A stretch of DNA of 64,000 bases, taken from NCBI RefSeq assembly GCF_003932495.1, contig NZ_QZMT01000003.1, positions 62,001 to 126,000 on the forward strand, read 5' to 3'. The notes under the pieces were generated by a model that made no database searches, was not told the origin of the DNA, and saw nothing but the letters and a program-made list of their open reading frames with translations. Made by a program: the position numbers and the translations under genes. This document shows positions 1 to 7,147 of this stretch, in pieces. Numbering within the stretch: the first letter of the stretch is position 1; each line of letters opens with the position of its first letter. The stretch comes from Guyparkeria sp. SCN-R1 (GTDB taxonomy: Bacteria > Pseudomonadota > Gammaproteobacteria > Halothiobacillales > Halothiobacillaceae).

Positions 1-19
1 CCAGCGGTTGCGCACTCAT
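1..19 (-). CDS. N-terminal fragment of a gene running off the left edge
   Basis: Only the first six codons are in the window, reading M-S-A-Q-P-L from an ATG at 19. Its start overlaps the stop of the sirB2-like gene in an ATGA arrangement, so the two are probably translationally coupled. Nothing can be said about function from six residues; the existence of the gene rests on the overlap alone. Confidence 0.4.
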
Positions 20-432
20 ACGCCCGTCACCATGGCCGGCAGAACGTCCTGCAATTGCGGGTGCGTGTTCGCCACGCCCACGGCGGCGACGTACAGGAAG
101 ACCAGGATGGCCAGCACCCAGGCGCTGGCGCGCAGACCGCGGGTCTTGCCGAAGCGCATCGCCACCAGGCCCAGGCCGATGTAGACGATCAGCCCGACGA
201 TCTTGACGGTCAGGAAGTCGGGGTGGACGCCATTACCCCAGAACAGCAGCCAGGCGGCGACCAGGGCGCTGACCAGCAGCACGGTGTCGACCACGTGCGG
301 GGTGATCTTCACCCATTTCCTGCTCAACATCGGCGAGCCGGAGAACATCCAGATGCCGCGCACGACGAAGCCGATCAGCGAGAGCACGGCCGCCAGGCCG
401 TGCAGGTGAATCCAGAGGGAGGCGTTGGCCAT
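16..432 (-). CDS. SirB2-family integral membrane protein
   Basis: A 138-residue, four-helix hydrophobic protein that matches the SirB2 family of small inner-membrane proteins of unclear biochemical role. Despite the name, which comes from Salmonella invasion gene expression, the family is widespread in environmental proteobacteria. The start at 432 (M-A-N-A-S-L-W) is chosen because it begins just before the first membrane helix, while the upstream extension to 666 is a low-quality Arg/Ser-rich sequence. The stop overlaps the start of the next gene by ATGA. Family assignment is from sequence character; function is not known. Confidence 0.75.
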   Translation of the reverse strand: MANASLWIHLHGLAAVLSLIGFVVRGIWMFSGSPMLSRKWVKITPHVVDTVLLVSALVAAWLLFWGNGVHPDFLTVKIVGLIVYIGLGLVAMRFGKTRGLRASAWVLAILVFLYVAAVGVANTHPQLQDVLPAMVTGV

Positions 433-572
433 GGGGTATCTTCCCGATTGATGTGTCCGTGTGACCGCGGGGGAAATTTCCCCGGATGCGGAAAAGGCCA
501 AAGCATAAATCATCGGCGCCCACCCCCCAAGGTCGCTACACTGGCCTGCCTCGAACGCCTTGAGGTGACGCC

Positions 573-1241
573 ATGCAGCTACCCAACCACCTGGTCTCCC
601 TGCCGATTGGCGGGATCGGCTGGCTGATCGCGCTGACGAGTCTCGCCTGGGCGGTGCGCATTGCACCCTGGCCGGCCCTGCGCGCCGAGCCGATGCGGAT
701 TCACCTGGTCCTCCTGGCCGTCGTCTTTCTGACCGGCATGTGGACGCTCTCGGCCACGCTGATGCCGGGACTGACCCTGCATTTTCTCGGCGTAGCGACG
801 GTCACGCTGGTCATCGGGCTGGAACTGACCCTGATTGCCGGCCTGATCGCGGCCATTCTCTCGGCATTGCTATTCGGCCATGGCCTGGCCATCACCGGCT
901 GGACGTTTCTGCTGAGCGCCGCCCTGCCCGCCGCGATCACCTACGGCATCACGCGCGCCTCGCAACGCTTTCTGCCGCCGAACTTCTTCATTTACCTGTT
1001 CATCGGCGTGTTCCTCTCCGCGGTACTGGGCGTGCTGGCCCACGGTGGCGGCACCGCGTTGCTGGTGATGGCGCTGGGGTTGTACGACGGCGACATCGTC
1101 TGGAACAACTACTTGCGGATCCTGCCGCTGCTGGCGTTCTCGGAAGGGGTGATCAACGGCATGCTGATGACGGCCCTGGCACTGGTCAGCCCGCAGTTGG
1201 TGATCTCCTTCGACGACCACCATTACATCGACGGCCGGTGA
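573..1241 (+). CDS. CbiM-like (COG3235-type) membrane protein
   Basis: A 222-residue polytopic membrane protein with about six hydrophobic segments and the gene-family look of energy-coupling-factor permeases of the CbiM type, which carry cobalt or nickel across the inner membrane. Here no CbiN, CbiQ or CbiO partner follows, so it is an orphan of the kind usually called uncharacterised membrane protein COG3235. It ends with an unusual Asp/His-rich tail (S-F-D-D-H-H-Y) that could bind a metal; that is inference. It diverges from the SirB2 gene across about 140 bp that should hold both promoters. Confidence 0.7.
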   Translation: MQLPNHLVSLPIGGIGWLIALTSLAWAVRIAPWPALRAEPMRIHLVLLAVVFLTGMWTLSATLMPGLTLHFLGVATVTLVIGLELTLIAGLIAAILSALLFGHGLAITGWTFLLSAALPAAITYGITRASQRFLPPNFFIYLFIGVFLSAVLGVLAHGGGTALLVMALGLYDGDIVWNNYLRILPLLAFSEGVINGMLMTALALVSPQLVISFDDHHYIDGR

Positions 1242-1391
1242 ACCGAACGATCCGGGTGGCCCAGGCCGGCGGTGCTGACGGATTGCGTCCTGATGTCTCG
1301 CATTTGCAAGATGCAACTCCCGCCGCTGTCATCAGTCGAACCGGACTGGGGTAAGCGTTTGTTTATGAACAGACGCCGACCCGCGCGCGGG

Positions 1392-1407
1392 TGGCATGGA
1401 ACCTGCT
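1392..1407 (+). promoter_or_regulatory. candidate sigma-54 (-24/-12) promoter for the cytochrome c gene
   Basis: The sequence TGGCATGGAACCTGCT has GG at 1393-1394 and GC at 1405-1406 with exactly ten bases between, as sigma-54 promoters require; the -24 box is TGGCA and the -12 box CTGCT. It lies about 70 bp before the cytochrome start. An imperfect inverted repeat about 30 bp upstream (GT.TGTT / AACA.AC, near 1355-1373) could be an activator site. Pattern match only. Confidence 0.4.
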
Positions 1408-1475
1408 TTACCAAGCCCTAGCCGAGCAGGAGTGAGCTCGGGTAACTAAATGACACGAGATATCAGGAGTTCCTC

Positions 1476-1814
1476 ATGAAAAAACTGACCGCGATCGCAT
1501 TCGCCTCCGGTCTGGCCGTTGCCTCCGGGCAGGCCATGGCCGCCGACGTGGACGCTGGCAAGAAGCTCTACGAGCAAAGCTGCGCCTCCTGCCACGGCCA
1601 GAAGGCCCAGGGCCAGGGCATGTTCCCGGCGCTGGCCGGCAAGGGCGCTGACCACATCGTCACCGCGCTGGGCCACTACAAGGACGGCAACCAGGACGCC
1701 CTCAAGGAAATGGGTGATCTGGGCGGCTCGAACTTCGCCATCATGGCCCCGAACGCTGCCGGCCTGTCCGACGGCGACATGGAGAACCTGGGCGCCTACA
1801 TCGAGAGCCTCTAA
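1476..1814 (+). CDS. periplasmic mono-haem cytochrome c
   Basis: A 112-residue class I cytochrome c. A Sec signal peptide ends at A-M-A (residues 20-22) and is followed by one CASCH haem site (C36, C39, H40). The likely axial methionine is M90 in the F-A-I-M-A-P-N motif. The start has a good AGGAG ribosome site. It is probably a soluble electron carrier in respiration or sulfur oxidation; the partner cannot be told. Its M-A-P-N-A-x-G-L-S-D block is also found in domains 1 and 2 of the three-haem protein at 3472-4755, so the two are paralogues. It is a single-gene unit between a possible sigma-54 promoter and a strong terminator. Confidence 0.93.
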   Translation: MKKLTAIAFASGLAVASGQAMAADVDAGKKLYEQSCASCHGQKAQGQGMFPALAGKGADHIVTALGHYKDGNQDALKEMGDLGGSNFAIMAPNAAGLSDGDMENLGAYIESL

Positions 1815-1854
1815 GCTCCCGCGCCCGACACCCGGGGACACCCCGGGGCAAACG

Positions 1855-1886
1855 AAAACCCGGACCGCATGGTCCGGGTTTTTTTG
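1855..1886 (+). terminator. rho-independent terminator after the cytochrome c gene
   Basis: A perfect 10-bp stem (AACCCGGACC / GGTCCGGGTT) with loop GCAT is followed by a run of T at 1879-1885. It lies 40 bp after the cytochrome stop codon. Confidence 0.92.
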
Positions 1887-1980
1887 TGGTCGACGCCGGC
1901 GACAAAAGGCCGGATGCAAGATCGGGCTCGGTCGCCTGACCACGCCCACGACGCTTCGCGGCGTAGGCGACCGGGTGGTT

Positions 1981-2781
1981 TCAGCGCCCGCTGCGCAGGC
2001 GGTCGAGCCGCAGGCGGTCACGCGCGTCGAACAGGCGCCGTGCGCCCAACTGCACGGCCACCAGCGAGCCGAAGCCCGTCGCCGCGGTGATCAGGAACAT
2101 GATCAGGATCTGGTACTTGACCGCCTCGATCGGCGGCGAGCCGGCCAGGATCTGGCCGGTCATCATCCCCGGCAGACTAATCACGCCGGCGGCGGCCAGC
2201 ATGTTGAGCGTCGGGATCAGGCCGGCGCGCATCGAATCCGATCGCAGCTCGGAGGTGGCATCACGCACCGTGTGACCCAGCACCAGCCGCGCCTCGATCT
2301 CGACGCGGGTCTGCCAGGCCGTCTGCGTCAGGTTGTTCAGTGCCAGCCCGATGCCCGTCATGGTGTTGCCGAGGATCATCCCCAGCAGCGGGATGGCGTA
2401 TTGCGGCTCGTACCAGGGATCGGTCTCGATCATCAGCGTCAGGGCCAGCACGGTAACGATCAGTGCGGTCACGCTCATCGACGCCAGGCCAATGCCGTAG
2501 CCATGCCAGCCACGGATGGCCCGCTTCTGCCGCGCGACCACCTCGTAACCGGCCAGCCCCATCATCACCAGCGCGATCAGCACGATCCACGGCAGCGTGG
2601 CCGCGTCGAACACCGCCTTGAGGATCACGCCCACCAGCAGCAGCTGCAGCACCATGCGCACGCTGTTCAGGGCCAGGGTGCGGAACAGGCCCAAGCCGAG
2701 CAGTATCTGCACCACCCCGAGGGCCAGCACCAGACTGGCCGCCACGACCAGGTCGACCGGCGTCAGGCTATACAGATCCAT
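1981..2781 (-). CDS. fetB: FetB iron-export ABC permease
   Basis: A 266-residue permease of the UPF0014/FetB family with about seven hydrophobic segments. In Escherichia coli FetAB pumps iron out of the cytoplasm and protects against oxidative stress. The family block around G-N-T-M-T-G-I-G-L-A-L-N is present. The start overlaps the last 14 bp of fetA, showing a two-gene operon fetA-fetB. The family can be confused with other small permeases, but pairing with a matching ATPase makes FetB the best call. Substrate is inferred from the family. Confidence 0.88.
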   Translation of the reverse strand: MDLYSLTPVDLVVAASLVLALGVVQILLGLGLFRTLALNSVRMVLQLLLVGVILKAVFDAATLPWIVLIALVMMGLAGYEVVARQKRAIRGWHGYGIGLASMSVTALIVTVLALTLMIETDPWYEPQYAIPLLGMILGNTMTGIGLALNNLTQTAWQTRVEIEARLVLGHTVRDATSELRSDSMRAGLIPTLNMLAAAGVISLPGMMTGQILAGSPPIEAVKYQILIMFLITAATGFGSLVAVQLGARRLFDARDRLRLDRLRSGR

Positions 2782-3370
2782 GCAGCACCCCTCCCTCGGA
2801 CGTCATTTCCAGCCAGCGATCGCCGTGGGCGTCGATCTCGCGCGGATCGTGACTGATCCACACGGCGGCTGCGCCCTGATCGCGCAGGTAGTCGAGCAGC
2901 AGGCCCGCCATCGCCTCGGCGTTGTCACGGTCGAGGTTCGCGGTCGGCTCGTCGAGCAACAGCACGCGCGGCTCGAGCGCAAGGGCCCGCAATACCGCCA
3001 GCCGCTGACGCTCACCGGAGGACAGCCTCTCGACGGGCGAGTCCCACAAGGCCGCCCGCAGGCGCAAGCGTTCCCACCAGGCCTCGGACGGCCGGGCCGG
3101 GAAGTGCTCGGCGACCGTGTCGGCCCACCAGCCGGACTCCGCCGGCACCAGGGCCACCTGGCGGCGCCAGTCGGTCGCCGGCATGGATTGCTGCTCGACG
3201 CCCTCCAGGCTGATTTCGCCCTCGTGCGGAGACAGATCGGCCAAGGCGCGCAGCATCTGGCTCTTGCCCACGCCCGACTCGCCGCGCACCGGCAGCACCT
3301 CGCCGGCGGCAAGCGCGAACGAGACCGGCGGCACATTGGGCCCGCACAGCCCCCTCACCTCGAACAACAT
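2768..3370 (-). CDS. fetA: FetA iron-export ABC ATPase
   Basis: A 200-residue ATP-binding subunit with Walker A G-E-S-G-V-G-K-S (30-37), signature L-S-S-G-E-R-Q-R (116-123) and Walker B V-L-L-L-D-E-P (136-142). The start at 3370 follows AGGGGA at correct spacing; an upstream extension to 3406 adds 12 residues with no family support and is not used. It energises the FetB permease encoded directly downstream. A terminator for the three-haem cytochrome gene separates it from that gene, so fetAB has its own promoter in the short gap or depends on read-through. Confidence 0.88.
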   Translation of the reverse strand: MLFEVRGLCGPNVPPVSFALAAGEVLPVRGESGVGKSQMLRALADLSPHEGEISLEGVEQQSMPATDWRRQVALVPAESGWWADTVAEHFPARPSEAWWERLRLRAALWDSPVERLSSGERQRLAVLRALALEPRVLLLDEPTANLDRDNAEAMAGLLLDYLRDQGAAAVWISHDPREIDAHGDRWLEMTSEGGVLHGSV

Positions 3371-3400
3371 GCAGTTCCCCTGTCGAAAAACGCGCCACAC

Positions 3401-3430
3401 AAACAAAACGCCGGCCCTCGGGCCGGCGTC
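3401..3430 (-). terminator. terminator after the three-haem cytochrome gene
   Basis: Read on the minus strand, a CGCCGGCCC / GGGCCGGCG hairpin with a tiny loop is followed by TTTTGTTTG. It sits about 45 bp beyond the cytochrome stop (3472) and before fetA. Confidence 0.85.
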
Positions 3431-3471
3431 GTTGCTGCTAGCGGGCCGGCGAAACGGCCCGTCTTGCGACC

Positions 3472-4755
3472 TTACTGGGCCGCGGCACCTGCCGGTGCCT
3501 CACCGCCGGACTCGGCCGGGAGTTCTTCCTCGTCCATGACCGCGATGTAGGCACCCAGGGCCTCGATGTCATCATCGGTCAGACCCTTGGCCTGCGGGAT
3601 CATCGCGTAGGAGTTCGGGCCCATCTCCTGCCCCTTGCGGTAGATCTTCAGCAGGTTGATGGTCTGGTCCATCTTGGTACCGGCCAGCTTGGGCGCGTTG
3701 AACAGCTCTTGGCCCTCACCCTCGGCGCCGTGGCAGATGGCGCAGGAGGAGTACAGCGCGCGACCGCGGTTGATCACCGACTCGCTGACGATACGCGGCT
3801 CGGCCGGCTTCTCTTCCTTCTTGGCCTCGTCACCCTCGGACTTGGCCTCGTCACCACCTTCGCTGGCGCCGGCATCGCCGCCACCGCCATTGGTGCCACC
3901 GAACTCGTCGGCGATGTAGACCGACAGGTTGGCGATCTGCTCGTCGGAGAGGCTGGAGGCGTTCGGTGCCATGGTGCCGAAGCGGTCACCCAGACCCTGC
4001 TCCTTGAGGTAGTCCTGATCGCCTTCACGGTAGGCGACCAGCTTCTTCTGCACGTCGGCTGCGTCCATCTCGGTGAGAACCGGGAAGGCGCCACCCTGAC
4101 CGCTGCCGTCGGCACCGTGGCAGGCCGCGCAGGAGGCGTAGGCTTCCTTGCCGGCTGCAACGTCACCATCAACGGCACCACCGTTGCCCCCGTCAGAGCC
4201 GCCGTCACTCTCGCTGTCGCCAGCGTCGGCCGAACCACCGGCACCACCACCGAATTCGTCACCGATGTAGGCAGCCAGGTCAGCGATGTCCTCGTCGGAC
4301 AGCCCGGAAGCGTTCGGCGCCATGGTGCCGTAACGGTCGCCCAGGCCCTGCTCCTTGAGGTAATCCTGATCGCCATCGCGGTAGGCAGCCAGCTTCTTCT
4401 CGGCCTCGTCAGCCGGGATGCCGGTCAGCACCGGGAAAGCGCCGCCCTGACCCTTGCCGTCCGCGCCGTGACAGGCGGCACAGGAAGCGTACTTTTCCTT
4501 GCCGGCCGCGATGTCACCACCGGAGCCGCCAGCAGAGGACTTCTCGTCGCCGCCCGACTTCTCGTCAGCCGAGGCGGTCTTGGTTTCCTCTTCCTTGGTT
4601 TCCGGCTTCTCGACCACCTGCCCCTCGAGCGAGTTCTCGCCCGCGGTGTTGAAGAGCGCGTTCACGAGATAGAACACGGCAACCAGCAGGACCAGCGCCG
4701 AGACGAAGCCAACCAGCTTCGACATCGGATCGACCTTGGGGGTATGTTGAGCCAC
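3472..4755 (-). CDS. membrane-anchored three-haem cytochrome c
   Basis: A 427-residue protein with an N-terminal membrane helix (residues 13-33) and three class I cytochrome c domains in tandem. Haem sites are C92-A-A-C95-H96, C209-A-A-C212-H213 and C338-A-I-C341-H342, with likely axial methionines M145, M262 and M385. Domains 1 and 2 are nearly the same (Y-R-x-G-D-Q-D-Y-L-K-E-Q-G-L-G-D-R) and come from a tandem duplication; domain 3 is more distant. The domains are joined by long acidic Gly/Ser/Asp/Glu linkers, as in halophiles. The start is GTG at 4755, supported by GGAGG seven bases upstream. It probably passes electrons between a membrane complex and soluble cytochromes. The sequence TATACT (4803-4808, minus strand) is a likely -10 box. 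Confidence 0.9.
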   Translation of the reverse strand: MAQHTPKVDPMSKLVGFVSALVLLVAVFYLVNALFNTAGENSLEGQVVEKPETKEEETKTASADEKSGGDEKSSAGGSGGDIAAGKEKYASCAACHGADGKGQGGAFPVLTGIPADEAEKKLAAYRDGDQDYLKEQGLGDRYGTMAPNASGLSDEDIADLAAYIGDEFGGGAGGSADAGDSESDGGSDGGNGGAVDGDVAAGKEAYASCAACHGADGSGQGGAFPVLTEMDAADVQKKLVAYREGDQDYLKEQGLGDRFGTMAPNASSLSDEQIANLSVYIADEFGGTNGGGGDAGASEGGDEAKSEGDEAKKEEKPAEPRIVSESVINRGRALYSSCAICHGAEGEGQELFNAPKLAGTKMDQTINLLKIYRKGQEMGPNSYAMIPQAKGLTDDDIEALGAYIAVMDEEELPAESGGEAPAGAAAQ

Positions 4756-4845
4756 GAGAGTCCTCCAGAATCTTTATCGTTTTAGCATGCGCAACGGCGC
4801 GTAGTATATCGGCAAAAATCCTCGTTTGACAGAACCGGCGCCCGC

Positions 4846-6972
4846 ATGTCTCGCCCCGTATCCAGAAAAAACCACACATCCGGCAAGAGTACTACCTCGG
4901 GGCGCGCCAGAAAGCCGCCTCCGGGACTCTCATCGCCCGTGGCGGACCTACCGGGCGTCGGCCCGAAGGTAGCTGAAAAGCTCGCGCGCCTGCACATCGA
5001 GGCCGTCGAGGACCTGCTCTGGCATCAGCCATTGCGCTACGAGGACCGCGGCACCAAGCAACCGCTCTCACCGGAACACATCCACGAAGCGGCCCTGTTC
5101 GAGGTGCGCATCACCGAGGTGCGTCCGCTGTTTCGCGGCAAGGCTCGCCTGGTCTGCCAAGCCGTTGGGGAGGGGCCGTCGGGCCCGATACCCCTGACCG
5201 TCTGGTTCTTCGGCCGTTTCGGCCCCACCCCCCAGGCCGGACGGACCTACCTGCTGTTCGGCGAATTGCAGCATGGACCGCACGGGCTAGAGATGGCCCA
5301 GCCCGAACTCGTGGCACCCAACCAGATTGGCCAGATTCGCCCGGTGTACCCGGCCACCGAAGGTGTCGCCCAGCCCAAGCTGCGCCAGTTGGTCGAGGCG
5401 GCACTGGAAGTGGCCGTGCGCGACCTGCGCGACCCGTTGCCCGTCACGATTCGCGAGGCGCGTGACTGGCCGCCGCTGATGCGCGCCCTGCAACGCATCC
5501 ACCTGCCCAAACGCAACGACGGTGTGCCCGATCGGACCGAGCCGGCACTGCAACGCCTGATCACCGAGGAACTGGCGACCCACATCCTCGCCCTGCGCCA
5601 GCGCCGCGCGGTCACCCGCCAGGTTGCCGCGCCGGCCATCCCGCCGCAGGAACACCTGTTCGAACAACTGCTCGGGCATCTGGGCTTCACGCCCACCGGC
5701 GCGCAAAAGCGAGTGATCGGCGAGATCAAGACGGACCTAGCACAGCGCCTGCCGATGCTGCGTCTGGTGCAGGGCGACGTCGGCTCGGGCAAGACCCTGG
5801 TCGCCGCGGCCGCGGCACTGGACGTGATCGACGCGGGCTACCAGGTCGCGCTGATGGCGCCCACCGCCCTGCTCGCCGAGCAGCATGCGCGCAACTTCGC
5901 GCAGTGGTTCGAACCGCTGGGGCTGTCGGTGCTGCTGCTCTCCGGCCAGCAGTCGGCGGCAAGCCGACGCGAGGGACTGGCGCAACTGGCCGACGGGCGC
6001 GCCCAGATCGTCATCGGCACCCACGCCCTGTTCCAGGAATCGGTGGCCTTCGATCAACTGGGGCTGGTGATCGTCGACGAGCAGCACCGCTTCGGCGTGC
6101 ACCAGCGCCTGGCGCTGACCGACAAGGGCGCAAGTCAGGACGGTGGTGCGCGCCGACCACACCAGCTGATCATGACCGCCACCCCCATTCCGCGCACGCT
6201 CGCCATGACACAGTTCGCGGACCTCGACGTGTCGATCATCGACGAGTTACCGCCGGGGCGCACGCCGGTGACCACGGTGGTGGTACGCGCCGACCGCCGC
6301 GGCGAGGTGATCGAGCGCATCAGCCAGGTGTGCGCCGAAGGTCGGCAGGCCTACTGGGTCTGCCCGCTGATCGAGGAAGGCCAGATCGAGGCGCAGGCGG
6401 CCGAGTCCACCTTCGCCATGCTGGGCGAGGAGTTGCCGCACTTGAACATCGGCATGGTCCACGGCCGGATGTCTGCGGCGGAAAAGCAGCGCGAGATGGC
6501 CCGCTTCAAGGCCGGTGACTATCACCTGTTGGTGGCGACCACCGTGATCGAGGTGGGCGTGGACGTGCCGAATGCCTCGCTGATGATCATCGAGAACGCC
6601 GAGCGCATGGGACTGGCGCAACTGCACCAGCTGCGTGGGCGGGTCGGGCGTGGCGCGACGGCCAGCCACTGCGTGCTGCTGTTCGACGAGCCGCTCTCCG
6701 ATCGCGCCCGGGCGCGGCTGGGCCTGATGCGCGAGACCGAGGACGGTTTCCGCCTGGCCGAGGCCGACCTCGAACAGCGCGGTCCCGGCGAGGTGCTGGG
6801 CACCCGCCAGGCCGGCATCGCCAAGCTCAAGATCGCCAACCTGCTGGAAGACCAGGGCAGGCTCGAAGAAGCGGGGCAACTGGCGGACGAGTTGCTGGAT
6901 CGCTTCCCCGAGTCGGTCAACCCGCTGATCGCCCGATGGGTCGGAGCGGCCGGCCAGTACGGGCAGGTGTAG
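4846..6972 (+). CDS. recG: RecG ATP-dependent DNA helicase
   Basis: A 708-residue RecG. An N-terminal wedge/OB domain begins with an L-P-G-V-G-P-K helix-hairpin motif (about residue 34). The helicase core has Walker A G-D-V-G-S-G-K-T (310-317) and the D-E-Q-H box (411-414); the C-terminal domain carries the Q-L-R-G-R-V-G-R motif. RecG reverses stalled forks and branch-migrates Holliday junctions. The protein has about 20 residues more before the L-P-G-V-G motif than E. coli RecG, and no ribosome site is seen at 4846, so the true start may differ. It diverges from the three-haem cytochrome gene across 90 bp. Confidence 0.95.
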   Translation: MSRPVSRKNHTSGKSTTSGRARKPPPGLSSPVADLPGVGPKVAEKLARLHIEAVEDLLWHQPLRYEDRGTKQPLSPEHIHEAALFEVRITEVRPLFRGKARLVCQAVGEGPSGPIPLTVWFFGRFGPTPQAGRTYLLFGELQHGPHGLEMAQPELVAPNQIGQIRPVYPATEGVAQPKLRQLVEAALEVAVRDLRDPLPVTIREARDWPPLMRALQRIHLPKRNDGVPDRTEPALQRLITEELATHILALRQRRAVTRQVAAPAIPPQEHLFEQLLGHLGFTPTGAQKRVIGEIKTDLAQRLPMLRLVQGDVGSGKTLVAAAAALDVIDAGYQVALMAPTALLAEQHARNFAQWFEPLGLSVLLLSGQQSAASRREGLAQLADGRAQIVIGTHALFQESVAFDQLGLVIVDEQHRFGVHQRLALTDKGASQDGGARRPHQLIMTATPIPRTLAMTQFADLDVSIIDELPPGRTPVTTVVVRADRRGEVIERISQVCAEGRQAYWVCPLIEEGQIEAQAAESTFAMLGEELPHLNIGMVHGRMSAAEKQREMARFKAGDYHLLVATTVIEVGVDVPNASLMIIENAERMGLAQLHQLRGRVGRGATASHCVLLFDEPLSDRARARLGLMRETEDGFRLAEADLEQRGPGEVLGTRQAGIAKLKIANLLEDQGRLEEAGQLADELLDRFPESVNPLIARWVGAAGQYGQV

Positions 6973-7147
6973 CGCCGCCCGGAGCAACCCTTGCTCGTAT
7001 CCGGCCGCTGACATACAGTTTTCCTTATACCCCGATTCGGGCGACATCGACCCGGCACCCCGAACGGACCACAAGGACGACCACGCCACCCGACCGCGAC
7101 GGTCGGAACGACCCCGCCCCAGGCACTGACGGAACCACGCGCCGGCC

